Positions 9,810-20,274 of a stretch of DNA of 64,000 nt are shown here, in pieces. This DNA comes from Byssothecium circinans (lineage: Eukaryota > Ascomycota > Dothideomycetes > Pleosporales > Massarinaceae). Below the pieces are notes generated by a model. It did no database searches. It saw only the letters and a list, made by a program, of their open reading frames with translations, and had not been told where the DNA came from. The DNA is taken from positions 898,765-962,764 of the forward strand of contig ML976979.1 of assembly GCA_010015675.1 (NCBI GenBank), written 5' to 3'. Each line of letters begins with the position of its first letter. Position 1 is the stretch's first letter. The position numbers and the translations under genes were made by a program.

Positions 9810-11408
9810 ATGGCTTCCACGAGGATAGCACGGCCGATGCGCGGCGTCACATATCAATTGAGCAATCTCAACCTGATATCACCCCAGAAGGCGCTGTCGA
9901 CCTCCCCCGCCCGCTCAATTACCACGTCCACATCCTCGCAAACCGCCGTCTCATCGATAACCACGTCCGCCGATGGATTCGTCCCCATCAAGCCTCTCTC
10001 CGAGCAGAGTGTCCTGGCGACAATACACCGATTCCCCTCTCTAGAGCCCCTCCGCCTCGAAAGATACCCAGCAAACCACCTCCACCTCCCCACGCGAAAA
10101 GACATTCTGCATCGCGCCGTCATATTCGAAGGAGACAGCACGCGGTTGGGCACAGCATCGACCAAGACAAGATGGGAGGTCCACGGCTCGGCCAGGAAGA
10201 TTCGGCCGCAGAAGGGTTCTGGTCGTGCCCGTCTAGGAGACAAGAAATCGCCCATGCTGCGAGGTGGAGGTGTATCCCACGGACCCAAACCCCGCGACTT
10301 TTCCACCGATCTGCCAAAGAAAGTGTACGACCTCGCATGGCGGACAGCGCTGTCATACCGCTTTCGCAAGGGCGAATTGATCATCGTAGACAACGCCATC
10401 GAAATCGAGAGCCCGTCACATTGCCTCCTAAACCACATCTTCGATCTCCACGACCGAGAAAGAGGCAAGGGACGAAGCCTGCTAGTGACAGGAACGAACC
10501 GCCCCCTCCTCGAACAAGCGCTCGAGAGGATGAACCGACGGCGACAAGCCTTGACGTGGGAAGAAGTCGACGTAAAAGACCTCCTGGAACTCTCCCGCGT
10601 CATCATCGAGCGCTCCGCCCTCAAAAACATCCTTCTCCACCACCAAGAAGACCTCACACACCACCGGTACCGAGGCACCGTCAACCCCGTCGCTCCCTAC
10701 GAACTCCTCCGCATCCCCGGCTGGCGGGAATTCAGCAACCTCGTGCAAGCCAACCCCAAAGACCGCGAAGCCCTACGCCCCGATACCTACGAAAGCGTCG
10801 CCCACAACCGCCTCGAAGCCGCCCAGAAGCTCCCCAGCGGCGCCGAGAAAACCCGCCTCCAAATCTCCGTCTATGAACTCGCAGCCGAAGCAAAAGATCT
10901 CCGCCGCGCACAGCTGCCCAAGCCCGACCCCCTCGAGGCCGAGTACAACGACCTGGAGGCCGAAGTAGCCAACATCCGTGACACTGCAGAGCGCCAAAAG
11001 GCAACTGTTACGCTCTACGAAACGCGCGTCCGCTGGCGCGATATCATCTACCAGGACTTCAAACTCCAGGCCGAAGCCGCAGAGAACAGGCGCGACGCAT
11101 GCAAGCACCGCGGAGACGAGGCGGGTGCCGAGGAGTACCAGGAGCTTGCGAGCAGTTTGAGGACGGAGGTGTCAGGCGAGGAGCTGGAGCTGTTCAGGGC
11201 GCATCATGAGCTTCACATGGCGAGGGCGGAAGTGTGTATCTTGGAGGGCAACTCGGGGGGTGCGGTCAAGGAGCAGGATTTTGCGCAGGAGATGCAGGAG
11301 CAGGTCGATCGATTGACTGCTGAGATGGGGGGGTTGGAAGAGGGGGAGCCTGTAGAGGAGGAAGTTGAGATCGAGGAGCCGGAGGCGAAGACGAAGAGTA
11401 AGGCATAG
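9810..11408 (+). CDS. YML6: Mitochondrial ribosomal protein uL4m with long C-terminal extension
   Basis: Intronless, 532 residues. Residues 1-50 are a Ser/Thr/Arg-rich mitochondrial presequence. The uL4 domain spans about 65-285: LPTRKDILHRAV, the loop GSARKIRPQKGSGRARLGDK that enters the rRNA core, GPKPRDFSTDLPKKV, and a closing part with a GTNRPLLEQAL helix. Yeast YML6 is about 286 residues; here some 240 further residues follow, almost all charged and helical, with heptad-like stretches (YNDLEAEVANIRDTAERQK) and an acidic-basic tail ending KTKSKA. The frame is continuous, so the extension is part of the protein. Its role is unknown; a mitoribosome-specific surface contact is plausible. Confidence 0.92.
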   Translation: MASTRIARPMRGVTYQLSNLNLISPQKALSTSPARSITTSTSSQTAVSSITTSADGFVPIKPLSEQSVLATIHRFPSLEPLRLERYPANHLHLPTRKDILHRAVIFEGDSTRLGTASTKTRWEVHGSARKIRPQKGSGRARLGDKKSPMLRGGGVSHGPKPRDFSTDLPKKVYDLAWRTALSYRFRKGELIIVDNAIEIESPSHCLLNHIFDLHDRERGKGRSLLVTGTNRPLLEQALERMNRRRQALTWEEVDVKDLLELSRVIIERSALKNILLHHQEDLTHHRYRGTVNPVAPYELLRIPGWREFSNLVQANPKDREALRPDTYESVAHNRLEAAQKLPSGAEKTRLQISVYELAAEAKDLRRAQLPKPDPLEAEYNDLEAEVANIRDTAERQKATVTLYETRVRWRDIIYQDFKLQAEAAENRRDACKHRGDEAGAEEYQELASSLRTEVSGEELELFRAHHELHMARAEVCILEGNSGGAVKEQDFAQEMQEQVDRLTAEMGGLEEGEPVEEEVEIEEPEAKTKSKA

Positions 11409-11703
11409 AGTAGGATTAGGGACCTTCGACTGTATGAATATTGTATGGATGTTGGACTTTGCGATCTGTATCATATGTAGAAGGGGGTCTGTTCACAATA
11501 TATCCATGTTGAAGTCTTGTATTTCCTTGTTTGACCGGTCTATGACCAGTATGTCGGTATATGCTTCCCCGTTGAAGCCTCGTGAAACCCATGCGAGCCT
11601 CATATGGGCGTCTAACCATACTATTCCCCTGACGCCGAACGCCTAGCCATGCTGTATCCATTGAATCATATCACATCCCACGCAACACCACCATCCGTCA
11701 CCC

Positions 11704-12820
11704 CTAGCTCTTCATCTCGACCTCATTCCCACCCTGGGCGGCCTCAGCATTCGCCAACCCAAAAACCTGTTCCTTAACCTTCGCACTCAACAACCCCATC
11801 TCCTCCTCCCTCGCGATCTTGCTCCCCGCACCCCCGAGCTTCGCCAACTGCCCCTTCGTCTCCGCACCCCACGCGCCCCTCTTCTTCAACGCCCCGTTCT
11901 CCTGCGCCAACTTCCTCGCCAGATCATTGATCTGATTGGTACCATAATCGCGGTTCGAAATGAGCGGTGACGAAGACAGCGTGCCGACCCAGTACTTATT
12001 CCACAGCGCCTCCAGGATCTTCGCGTCGAGCGAGGACTTGTAATGCGACACCTCCAGGGCATAATACTGATCAGCATGCGCGCCAAAGTCCTCGATCTTC
12101 CCCAGCGGAATCGTCTGAAAGCCATCTTCCCCGGCACCTCCCTTCCCCGCCTTCTCCTTCTCCAGCACATGGCTATCAGGATACGTCCGAAACGCGCCAA
12201 TCTCGACCTTCCCCGCCGACACGGTGCGATCGGGGTCGATGACGACGGCGAGGAACGGGTCCTGGAACGTCTGCTGCGTCTTCTGCGTATTGACGTCGAT
12301 GCCCGAAAGCCAGCATCCATAGCCGGGGTGGCTATGATACCACCCCACCGCATTCTCCATCTGGCCCTGCTCCCGAGCCCGCTCCAGGAACGTAATCATG
12401 TACTCGTTCGCTTCGTCCTGGGCGTTGACGCGGGTTTCTGTTCCTTCGACGGGGAGCCGGAAGGCGTCGGTCACGACGAAGGTTTTGTCTTCGATTTTTC
12501 CTAGCATGAGGCCCATGACTTCTAGGGAGCCGCCCGACCGCGCGTGCATGACCATTTTTAGCAAGGCAACGGCCGAGATGCGCACCGAGGTGAAGTAGTT
12601 GGCGTCGGTGCGCCATGGTTTGGCGGCGTTTATGGCTTTTTGTGAGGTCGAGTCGTAGGTGTAGAGCGCGTCTTTGGTGGCATCGACGAGCTTTATGGAG
12701 TTCTCGAGCTCTGGGGTGGGTTAGTATGGTGGATGGTGGGGTAGTTCAAGGTGGTGAATTTCTGCTGGCATGATGGGAGAGGTTGTTGAGCTTACCCCAG
12801 GTCTTGAGTGCGGTCCCCAT
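11704..12820 (-). CDS. CSN5: COP9 signalosome subunit 5 (JAMM deneddylase)
   Basis: Two exons, complement(join(11704..12710,12796..12820)), 343 residues. The first exon encodes only MGTALKTW before an 85-nt GT-AG intron; the join gives [19 protein letters not shown], as in CSN5 proteins. The MPN+ domain has Glu72 in SLEVMGLM and the JAMM zinc site [14 protein letters not shown] with His134, His136 and Asp147. CSN5 removes Nedd8 from cullins within the COP9 signalosome in nucleus and cytoplasm, controlling SCF ligases; in fungi it affects development and secondary metabolism. All catalytic residues are present, so it should be active. The C-terminal helical part ([15 protein letters not shown]) needed for complex assembly is also present. 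Confidence 0.95.
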
Positions 12821-13226
12821 CGTGGAAGACGGTGTGGGAGGTTCAGTAGGCAAGGCTGTGGTGTGGTAGTGGAGAAGTTAAGAGCTTCAAGTGACGTGGG
12901 GAGCTCTATTGCGCCAAGACCAGGCAGGCATCAGCGAGGAGCAAACGCACTTTGTATCCGAATTCAATTGCGAGATGAATGAGGGATTGAGGGATTGAAG
13001 AGTATGATGATCTCAAGAATGGAATTACTCTGCGTGTGTTTTGACTACGAAGCAAGTATATAATGAACCAAACTTAGGTCCACTGCTGTAGCATTCCCGC
13101 GGTCTGTCAAATCCAGCTTTCATAACTTGGACCTGACCTTCAACCAAGAGCCAAAAAACATGCGTCAAAAGGCGTTCTCAGGTGGCACTCTAATCATCAA
13201 GACGTGCCCGGACTATATATAGTCCT

Positions 13227-13897
13227 TCACTTCTTCCTCTTATCCTGCCACCCCATCTGATCATTCATCCTCGCCGCCTCCTCCTCCATCTTCCTCACCC
13301 ACCTCTTCGTCAACTCCTCGTTCTCCTTCCTTAACTTCTCCTTCTCCTGCTCCGCCATATTCAGCTGCAACGTCAAAGCCACCATCTCGTCCTGCACATC
13401 TTCCACAAACCTTCCCTTGCCCTTCAGCTCATCCACGCGGTCCTTCATGCGGCGCTCTAACCGCGTCTTCGAGCTCTCCAGGATGGCGATGCGCTTCTTC
13501 TGCTCGGCGTCCGTCTGCTTGTAGGCGGAGAGCTCGGCGGTCGCGGCGCTGAGTTTGGTCTCGAGATCGCCGCGCGTCTTCTGCGTGGTGGCTAGTTCGG
13601 CGCGGATCTGGGCAAGACTGCTGGGGGCGCTGGGTTCGATGGCTGCGGATTTGCCTCGCAGGGACTTTGTGGAGGATGCGGGTTCCGGGTCGGGTTGTGA
13701 AGGCGTGGATTTGTTCTGCTTTGCCTGCGCGGCTGTCCGGTCGGCGAGTTTGGTGACTATGTAATATTCGTCAGTCCTCTCGTCCCTCAGAAGATAAAAC
13801 TCGGAAACCCACAAGCATTAATGTAATTCTCATGCGCCTTCTCACGCGCATCGCGTGCCTCCAGCGCGGAGAGGTAATCTGCAAGCGGGGTCGTCAT
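13227..13897 (-). CDS. ATG16: Autophagy protein Atg16
   Basis: Two exons, complement(join(13227..13756,13813..13897)), 204 residues, with a 56-nt GT-AG intron. The N-terminus MTTPLADYLSALEARD and, across the splice, YINAFTKLADRTAAQ is the Atg5-binding motif of Atg16. A Ser/Pro-rich linker follows, then a long coiled coil (about 75-190) that would drive dimerisation. Atg16 brings the Atg12-Atg5 conjugate to the phagophore, where it acts as the E3-like enzyme for Atg8 lipidation. Length fits fungal Atg16, which lacks the WD40 part of the animal protein. It is divergent from the IF3 gene with 305 bases between starts. Confidence 0.9.
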
Positions 13898-14202
13898 GGC
13901 GGTAAGTAGAACAGTGGAGGGCCAAGTACACAAGGTGAAAAGGGTTGTCTGTCGCGTATCATAGTGGACTGGAGGTTTACACCAGGCTGTCGACGTCGTA
14001 CCTCCAGCGAGCAAGCGGAGTCAGTGAACGACTGGTTGGGGGACGTGCACCTGCTCGCCCTGTCGGTGGCCCATGCTCCGCAGCTTCTAAGTTTTGACTT
14101 TTGAGAAGGCCATTTCGAATTCTCCAATCCCACAGTACACATATCACCAGAGCCGTCCTGATTTCTCCTTCAGTCACTCCTTTATCAGCTCGTCTAGCTA
14201 AA

Positions 14203-15123
14203 ATGTCCCGATACCACCTCACAGCCACCTCCCGCGCTCTCTACCGCGTCTTCGTAGCATCCACCCCCGCAACACCCACCCCATTCCGCCTCCAAACGCC
14301 CTTCCTCCTCCCCTACGCCGCGCGCCTCCTCCCCCAAACTACCGTGCGCCACAAAACCTACAAAAAAGATGTCCAACGGCACTCCCTCTCAGACCACTTC
14401 ACCTTCGACAACGCCATCGAAGGCACCTACATAGACTACGTCGACGACAACGGCGTCTTCCGACCCAACGCCCGCCTTAAAGATGTGCTCCGATCCTTCG
14501 ACCGCACGACGCATCACCTAGTCATGATCACGCCGGGCACGCTCGACGAGTTTGGGAACTCGAATCCGGACGATTTGCCCGTGTGCAAGGTGGTTAGTAA
14601 GATGGATCTGAGTGCGCAACTTGAAAAGAAACTGGAGATTGAGCGGAGGGCGGCAAAGGGGAAAGGTGTCGGGCCAGATGCAAAGATTTTGGAGCTGAAT
14701 TGGGCGATTGCAGGGGGGGATTTGAAGCACAGACTGGAGAAACTGAGGGGGTTCTTGAAGGAGGGGAGGAAGGTGGAAGTGGTGATTGGGCCGAAGAGGA
14801 AAAGTAGAGTGGCGACGGAGAAAGAGTGTCAGGAACTGCTCAGAGAGGTGAGGGATGCGGTTGACGAGGTTAGGGGTGCGAGGGAGAAGAAGGAGCCTGA
14901 GGGTGTGATTGGGGCTGTGATGACGCTGGTGTTTGAGGGCAGGAATCTTGACGAGCCTGAGGAGAAGAAGGAGAAGGTTAAGGGAGAGGGGAAGAAGAAG
15001 AGGAAGGAAAGGGAGGAGATGAAGGCTGAAAGGCGGCGGAAGGCTGCGGAGGAGGATCGGAGGAATCAGCTGAAGGAGGCGAACGACGCTGCTGCAAAAA
15101 TAGGGGAGGCGAAGTTGGCTTGA
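14203..15123 (+). CDS. Mitochondrial translation initiation factor IF-3
   Basis: Intronless, 306 residues. The start at 14203 gives a mitochondrial presequence (MSRYHLTATSRALYR) ending near VRHKTYKKD. The IF3-N part contains FRPNARLKDVLRSFDRTTHHLVMITPG; the C domain contains AKILELNWAIAGGDLKHRLEKLRGFLKEGRKVEVVIGPKR in segments, the helix-strand pattern of IF3-C. The tail after residue 240 is almost wholly Lys/Glu/Arg (KKEKVKGEGKKKRKERE) and is likely a disordered extension as in mitochondrial IF3 of fungi (Aim23). It prevents premature joining of subunits and aids start-codon selection on mitochondrial mRNAs. Open frame extends upstream to 14101, but the 14203 start has the better targeting peptide. 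Confidence 0.85.
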   Translation: MSRYHLTATSRALYRVFVASTPATPTPFRLQTPFLLPYAARLLPQTTVRHKTYKKDVQRHSLSDHFTFDNAIEGTYIDYVDDNGVFRPNARLKDVLRSFDRTTHHLVMITPGTLDEFGNSNPDDLPVCKVVSKMDLSAQLEKKLEIERRAAKGKGVGPDAKILELNWAIAGGDLKHRLEKLRGFLKEGRKVEVVIGPKRKSRVATEKECQELLREVRDAVDEVRGAREKKEPEGVIGAVMTLVFEGRNLDEPEEKKEKVKGEGKKKRKEREEMKAERRRKAAEEDRRNQLKEANDAAAKIGEAKLA

Positions 15124-15957
15124 TCATACGCGAATATCATGACATGACTCCATGATGCGGAACTAAGAAGGGCTGCTATACATCGGTTATCACGTAAAGT
15201 AGTTTTGGGGACCGTGAAACATGGCTCTTCCGGCAAAGTACTACGCGTTGAATCCACCTTGGATACCCTTTGCGAAGGATTCAATCCGGCCTGTTTGCCG
15301 CAATTTTACTACTGCGGGCATCGAAGTTGAAGAATATACCCGCGCAAGACAGAAGATGTTAAGCGTAAGGCCAGCACACGCTGTATGATATTGTACGTCT
15401 ACTTGTATTTAATAGTACACCTATCTGCACAAGCACCTATCTACTCGTGCGCACCGGTGGAGTCGGAGTCAAGTTTTTTGCCGCCCTCTCTGATAGCCAC
15501 ACTTCTTAGATGATCGGCAGGGTCTTATTGGTTCGCGGGGGGTGAGATTTGCACGTGACTCCCACTTCACCTGCACCTTACGGGGATCGTGCCTTCTCAA
15601 AACACACAGTTAATGAGTCGTTCCTCCCTCAAGCTTCATTCCTCCACGTGTGCGTCTCATAAACAAGCAGTCAACGAGCTGTAGATGAGTTTAAATTGAG
15701 AAATAGCTGTTAATGAATTGTTCTGAGAAGGTAGGATCCCTCTAAGGCAGTGGTTTCCTGCTATAGTACCCGTACTACCTCGCCATGGGACTGCACGTGA
15801 AATAGACTAACCTCCCTCCTTAGGTAACAGAGCCGTGCTATTTGACGGTCGCCGTGTGGCACAGTGTGAGCCAGGAAAGCATTCCAAATCCTTCATGCTT
15901 CTTGTTCACTGCGCTCCAGCAGTAGTTGCAAGAACATCTTTGGTGTCAACCGTCGTT
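15124..15957. other. Intergenic, convergent, no gene seen
   Basis: About 830 bases between the convergent IF3 and casein kinase genes. It contains a CACGTGACT word near 15553 and two similar short words (gttaatgagtcgttc near 15609 and gttaatgaattgttc near 15708). No coding support. Confidence 0.45.
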
Positions 15958-16932
15958 CTAATTCCGCCCGTGTTCCTCCAGAAACCGCAGTACAGTCCAG
16001 TCGAAGACATAGTCATACTCGAAGCCCTCGCGGTGGAACAAACTCCGGAACAGGCGCAACAGATAGCTATAGTCGAGCTTCCTGCCAGAGCGGACGTGCT
16101 TAAAATAGCTCTTGAACTCCAAGGGAACATGGTCGAAAAGACCGTACTCTTCTGCCTGCTGCTTCCTCTCCAGGATGATTTTTTCCTTCTGTGAGTCGTC
16201 CTTCAAACCCTGCCACGGAAGAGATCCTTGGAGAAGGTACAGGATAACATATCCAAGCGATTCCATGTCATCACGAGGAGACTGCTCTATGTCGCCATGT
16301 TATTACAGGCGTCTTCTTTGCCCTGTGCTGAACTCACCTTTCCCAAGAAGTGCATTAATGCTGGCGTATCGCAACGTTCCAACCATAGAATATGTGCGCC
16401 TATCCGGATCCTCAATTTCCTTCGCTAAACCAATGTCTGTTACATAGACCTTGTTCCCTTGTGCGCCGTCACCCATTAGTAGATTATCCGGTTTGATGTC
16501 TCTGTGAATATATCCTCTAGAATGGATGTACCGAAAACGAGGGATAAGTTGATCTACGAGCATTAACACTGTCTTGAGCGAGAACTTCCGGCTGCAGTAG
16601 TTGAAGAGATTCTCTAAATTTGGGCCGAGAAGCTCAAATGCCATTACACTATATTCGTCTTCGCTTCCGTGCCAATATACTCGCGGAATACCGGGCCCAC
16701 CGGCGAGTTTGTTGTAGATTTCGACTTCATTCTCTAGGTGTGAAGGACGGATCTGGTAGTGCTCAAGCTTTAGGGCCACTTCTTGTCCGTTTTGGAGGTT
16801 ATGGCCTGCATCGGTTAGTCGTCTTGCTGTGATGTCTATAAACTTGGTCTTGCCTTGATACACCTCGCCGTAGGAGCCGGCACCTAGCCGGAGGTCTATC
16901 TGATACTTTTTCTGGACGAGAAGAGGCTTCAT
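15958..16932 (-). CDS. Divergent casein kinase 1 family protein kinase
   Basis: Three exons, complement(join(15958..16286,16338..16805,16854..16932)), 291 residues. Intron 1 (16806-16853, 48 nt) has GC-AG ends with a GACTAAC branch point; removing it gives VYQGHNLQNGQEVALKLEH, the CK1 glycine-loop/lysine region. Intron 2 is GT-AG and gives LLGKEQSPRDDMESLGYVI. Catalytic motifs: LGAGSYGEVY, VALKLE, YIHRDIKPDNLL, then DIGLAKE in place of the usual DFG, and GTLRYASINALL as CK1 activation segment, SLPWQGLK. The chain stops just after the kinase domain (DYVFDWTVLRFLEEHGRN), so it lacks the regulatory and localisation tail of Hrr25/Yck-type kinases. Probably an accessory paralogue rather than the essential CK1; activity is likely but the DIG change is unusual. 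Confidence 0.85.
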
Positions 16933-17286
16933 GGTGAGAAAAAGAGTGAGGATGTAGTTGGAAGCTCATTTGCTGCTCATGGTATCGATTGCCGATAGTA
17001 GTTTCTTCTTCGGAAGAGGATCTGCAGTTCATTGGGGGGAAAGCGCGGTGGGATGTCTGGGTGACGCTACCTGTCAGAAAGGTTGCATTGGAGTCACTTC
17101 TTTGTTCTTTTGCCACCCGCGCTCCAATTTGTTGCATGCGTATGGCCTTGTTGGTTCGCTACAAAGGAATGCAATTTCCACGTGACTCTGATTTCCACCG
17201 TATCCACTACGCTCCGCGAGTAACAGCAGCAAACATTTCAAGAGGGGATATCTTTCTATCGTCCGCAAATCCGTTCCTGAAAAGCC

Positions 17287-18807
17287 ATGCCTCCAGAAGA
17301 CGAAATGGAACATCGAAATCGAAAGCAAAAGCGGGCAACCGAAGCATCGCTGACTGCAGAGCAGCAACGACAACAACCTGCTAAACGCCGAACACCATCC
17401 CTACGATCGCGTTTCAGGCCAGAGTTCTGGGACAATCTTTCGCGTGTACCCCTCTGTCGCCGTGCTCTTCGAGAGTTTAACCGACGAGCCGTTCAACCTG
17501 CTATATCTAAACCGCCTGCGCAGTCAGTCCTGCAGGACGATCTTGTTAAGCAGCTCAAGCGATTTGCCCGTCACGGTGGTCCAAACCTTCGCGATATCAG
17601 AGGGGTCTGTCCAATCTACTGCGTGGAGATATCATGCTCATCCTTTTAGTATCCGGAACGGGTCAACATGAGCCTACCATATTCTTATTTGGGCACAGGC
17701 ATCGGTTCAACCCGCCGCCCAAGGCGAACTCCAGGAACTACCGCCTCTGCCAAAGTTGCCGCCTTCAGGGACGTACTCATCGCCGGGAGAATATACCCTC
17801 CCAAATACGAATACCCCGGTGATGACAAAGCTCCGATATTCAGTAACCTCGACAAAGTAATGAGGGTGGTGGAACAACGACGATCTTCTTTATCAGCATC
17901 TCAATTTGGCCCTGAACATTTCCAGAATCTCATAAAGGCAAACAACGGAGTCGAGAGCGAATCCGAAGTCATGACAGATGTCTTCCCGATTATCAGAGGC
18001 AAAGAGACGATGCCGCGCGGCCAGAATTACTTTTTCAACTACCTCAAACCCCTCGCTCCCAATATCTCTGACCCAAAGCCAGACTACTTCAATGGTTCTC
18101 ACCCAACACAGATCAACACTAATATTCTGAAAAAGCTTGGAGAGTACATCACCCCCTGCAACTACAAACAGAGCCCTGCGCTCCCAAACTTCTTTATGGA
18201 AGCCAAGGCTCCGCGTGGAGATGCAGTAGAGGCAGCGCTGCAGATCACGCAGGACCTAGCAGCTGGCGCCCGCGGCATATATATGATGCAGTCATACGGG
18301 CTGAAAGACCCTGTGTACGACGGCAACGCTTACGCCTTTGGATCGATCTACCACAGCGGGGCTGACACACTCCAGTTGTATGCGATGCATCCTACCAAGC
18401 CAGCGGAGCCTAACGGGGAGCCAAAGTACCATACAACTAAGCTCAGAGGGTTTGATTTGACCAACAACCTTGAAAGTTGCCGGCAAGGGATTGCCGCGTG
18501 GCGGAACCTGCGAGACATGGCAAAAGAGTACAGGGACGAAATCATTGCGCGCGCAAATGAGGTGGCGGTTGATGAGGGAGAGCCAGAAGCTGCCGGATCC
18601 GATGCTCACCCGACGTCGCTCACAGCCAACCAATTCACTCAGAATCAGTTCTTCGTGAGCGACACTATCCATGAAGAATCGGAAACGTCAATGGATGAGC
18701 TTGCCCCGCCAGCTCCGCCGATAAAACGCACAAGACGGCGCCAGTCTAGTCGTAAAAGGCGTAAGGTCGGTCAAAGTGTAATTGAAGAAGAAGATGAAGA
18801 AGTTTGA
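17287..18807 (+). CDS. Fungal protein with PD-(D/E)XK-like core (DUF7924-like)
   Basis: Two exons, join(17287..17604,17650..18807), 491 residues, with a 45-nt GT-AG intron; the join gives NLRDIRG-YPERVNMSLPY. The first 100 residues are basic and Gln-rich. The conserved part (about 165-400) has PKPDYFNGSHPTQINTN, then ALPNFFMEAKAPRGD and ALQITQDLAAGARG. Asp251, Glu290 and Lys292 are arranged as in PD-(D/E)XK nucleases (PD...ExK, followed by a helix with Gln). The C-terminus has a strong nuclear-type signal KRTRRRQSSRKRRK and an acidic end. I recall similar uncharacterised proteins in many filamentous ascomycetes; the domain number is from memory. Nuclease-like fold is my inference. Confidence 0.78.
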
Positions 18808-20274
18808 GCAAATGGTGTCGAGGCTGGTCTGTCGAGTAAGGTATAGCGAAGCATTGGAGACAAACGCTGATTTGGGGAAATGTTTGATGTATGTACATGA
18901 CTTGAGCGGAGTGTAATGACGAAGCACTTTGGACGTTATGAAAACGCCGGACGTTGGAATTCTGGGTTGACGCTACCTGTCAACATGATGCTTTTGGTAG
19001 CCTTGTCAGTCTTAATGTTATAGTCTCATTTGTTCAGAACCTTTGTCACGTAAGTTTCCGTCAACTCCGCGGGCTCACTTTGCGCGATCTCTTGATATCC
19101 AAGCTACAGAAGAATCCTAGATAGAATAACCAATCTGCAGCAGTCACATGGACATGGGATTGTGGGGAATCGGAGCTGCAGCTCTTCGTTTCGGTATGGC
19201 GAGCTATTTATCCGCCGTCCCTCTCTCCACATTCCTATACTTCAATGTAGGACCTCATACTGAGCATTTCCCCCTTGCATTGAAGCATGGATGGAGCATT
19301 GACTTCATACGGCGAAATACCAAAAGAGACCGCCGTCTTCCATCACATTCCGTTTCTCTCGTCGCTCGGAGAGGTTCTGCACAATGGCAAGTTTGTCGAG
19401 TTAATCGAACTAGTAAGGTCTATAGACGTACCCATCGAATATAAAACGTATGCTCTCCAGTCACGTGTCGTTGGCGGCTCTGGAGAGGCTCGTAGGGTTC
19501 CTTACTCTCGTTTTTGGACGACGCGGCGCACCTTGATGCAGCCACGCGCGGGTGAAGGGCAATGGAGTCGGATTGGACTATACCATCTGAGTGGCGGCCA
19601 CCGTCTGTCACGAGCAGGACCTAAGACCACAGGGATTAATGGTGCAACTAGCATTCACCAAATGACATTCAAACCGACAGAGTGAGCGGATCCTGGATGG
19701 TGGTCTGTGCTGGGAGTCGTGCTGGTGGTACGGGGGTGACGACTCGCTGGGAGGAAGTCCAGTCGTACATTTTTTGGAGTTCTGTAGGTCCCGTCCTGTA
19801 TTCTCACATGTGTTCGGCTTTAGAAGCATTGAAACGGACCTTCTGTCTATTACTATTGCTCTCACTGAGTTTTCGCAGCTGCTTTGCTGTTTTCGGTGGC
19901 GGGAATGGTGCAACCTTGAAGAATACCTGTGCGTTGACCTCCATCGCGGACTCATTTATCGACGTCTCTGTGGCGCGCAGTCTGGCTTGCATAATTCAGC
20001 CTCGATTCTTTGCTTTGAGAGCAACTGCCCTCTGCGCTGATCTTACAAATCTTAGATACGAAATACATCTCTCGTGCCTGCTGATAGCCTTCCTTGCTAG
20101 TGCGTCGGTGGTATTTTTAGATTTTCCACCACTTAATCAGATTGGATCTTTCTCTACGACGTGCGAGTTGAGGCTGCTGGCAATACCACTCGTATTCGCT
20201 GCCTCATGAACCTATAAAGGTATTAGAGCTCTAGCTCCAAGATCGTCAATGGATCATACAAGTAGTAACTTCAA
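18808..20274. other. Intergenic, weak open frames only
   Basis: About 1.5 kb. An open frame at 19287-19685 on the plus strand begins with protein-like sequence (MDGALTSYGEIPKET, FVELIELVRSIDVP) and soon becomes low in information; a minus frame at 19804-19992 is also protein-like for 60 residues. Neither has a recognised domain or a convincing full gene model. A 21-22 nt word at 18961-18982 repeats one found before the preceding gene (17056-17076). Confidence 0.4.

Noticed and set aside
9707..10876. Plus-strand open frame of 389 codons
   Set aside because: It overlaps the uL4m gene in another frame, is Pro/Arg-rich with no domain; the uL4m frame has clear homology.
19287..19685. Plus-strand frame starting MDGALTSYGEIPKET
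   Set aside because: First third is protein-like but no domain, no splice partner and the rest looks random; kept only as a note on the intergenic entry.
19682..20209. Plus-strand frame of 175 codons with hydrophobic parts
   Set aside because: No good start context or family match; an opposite-strand frame is equally plausible.
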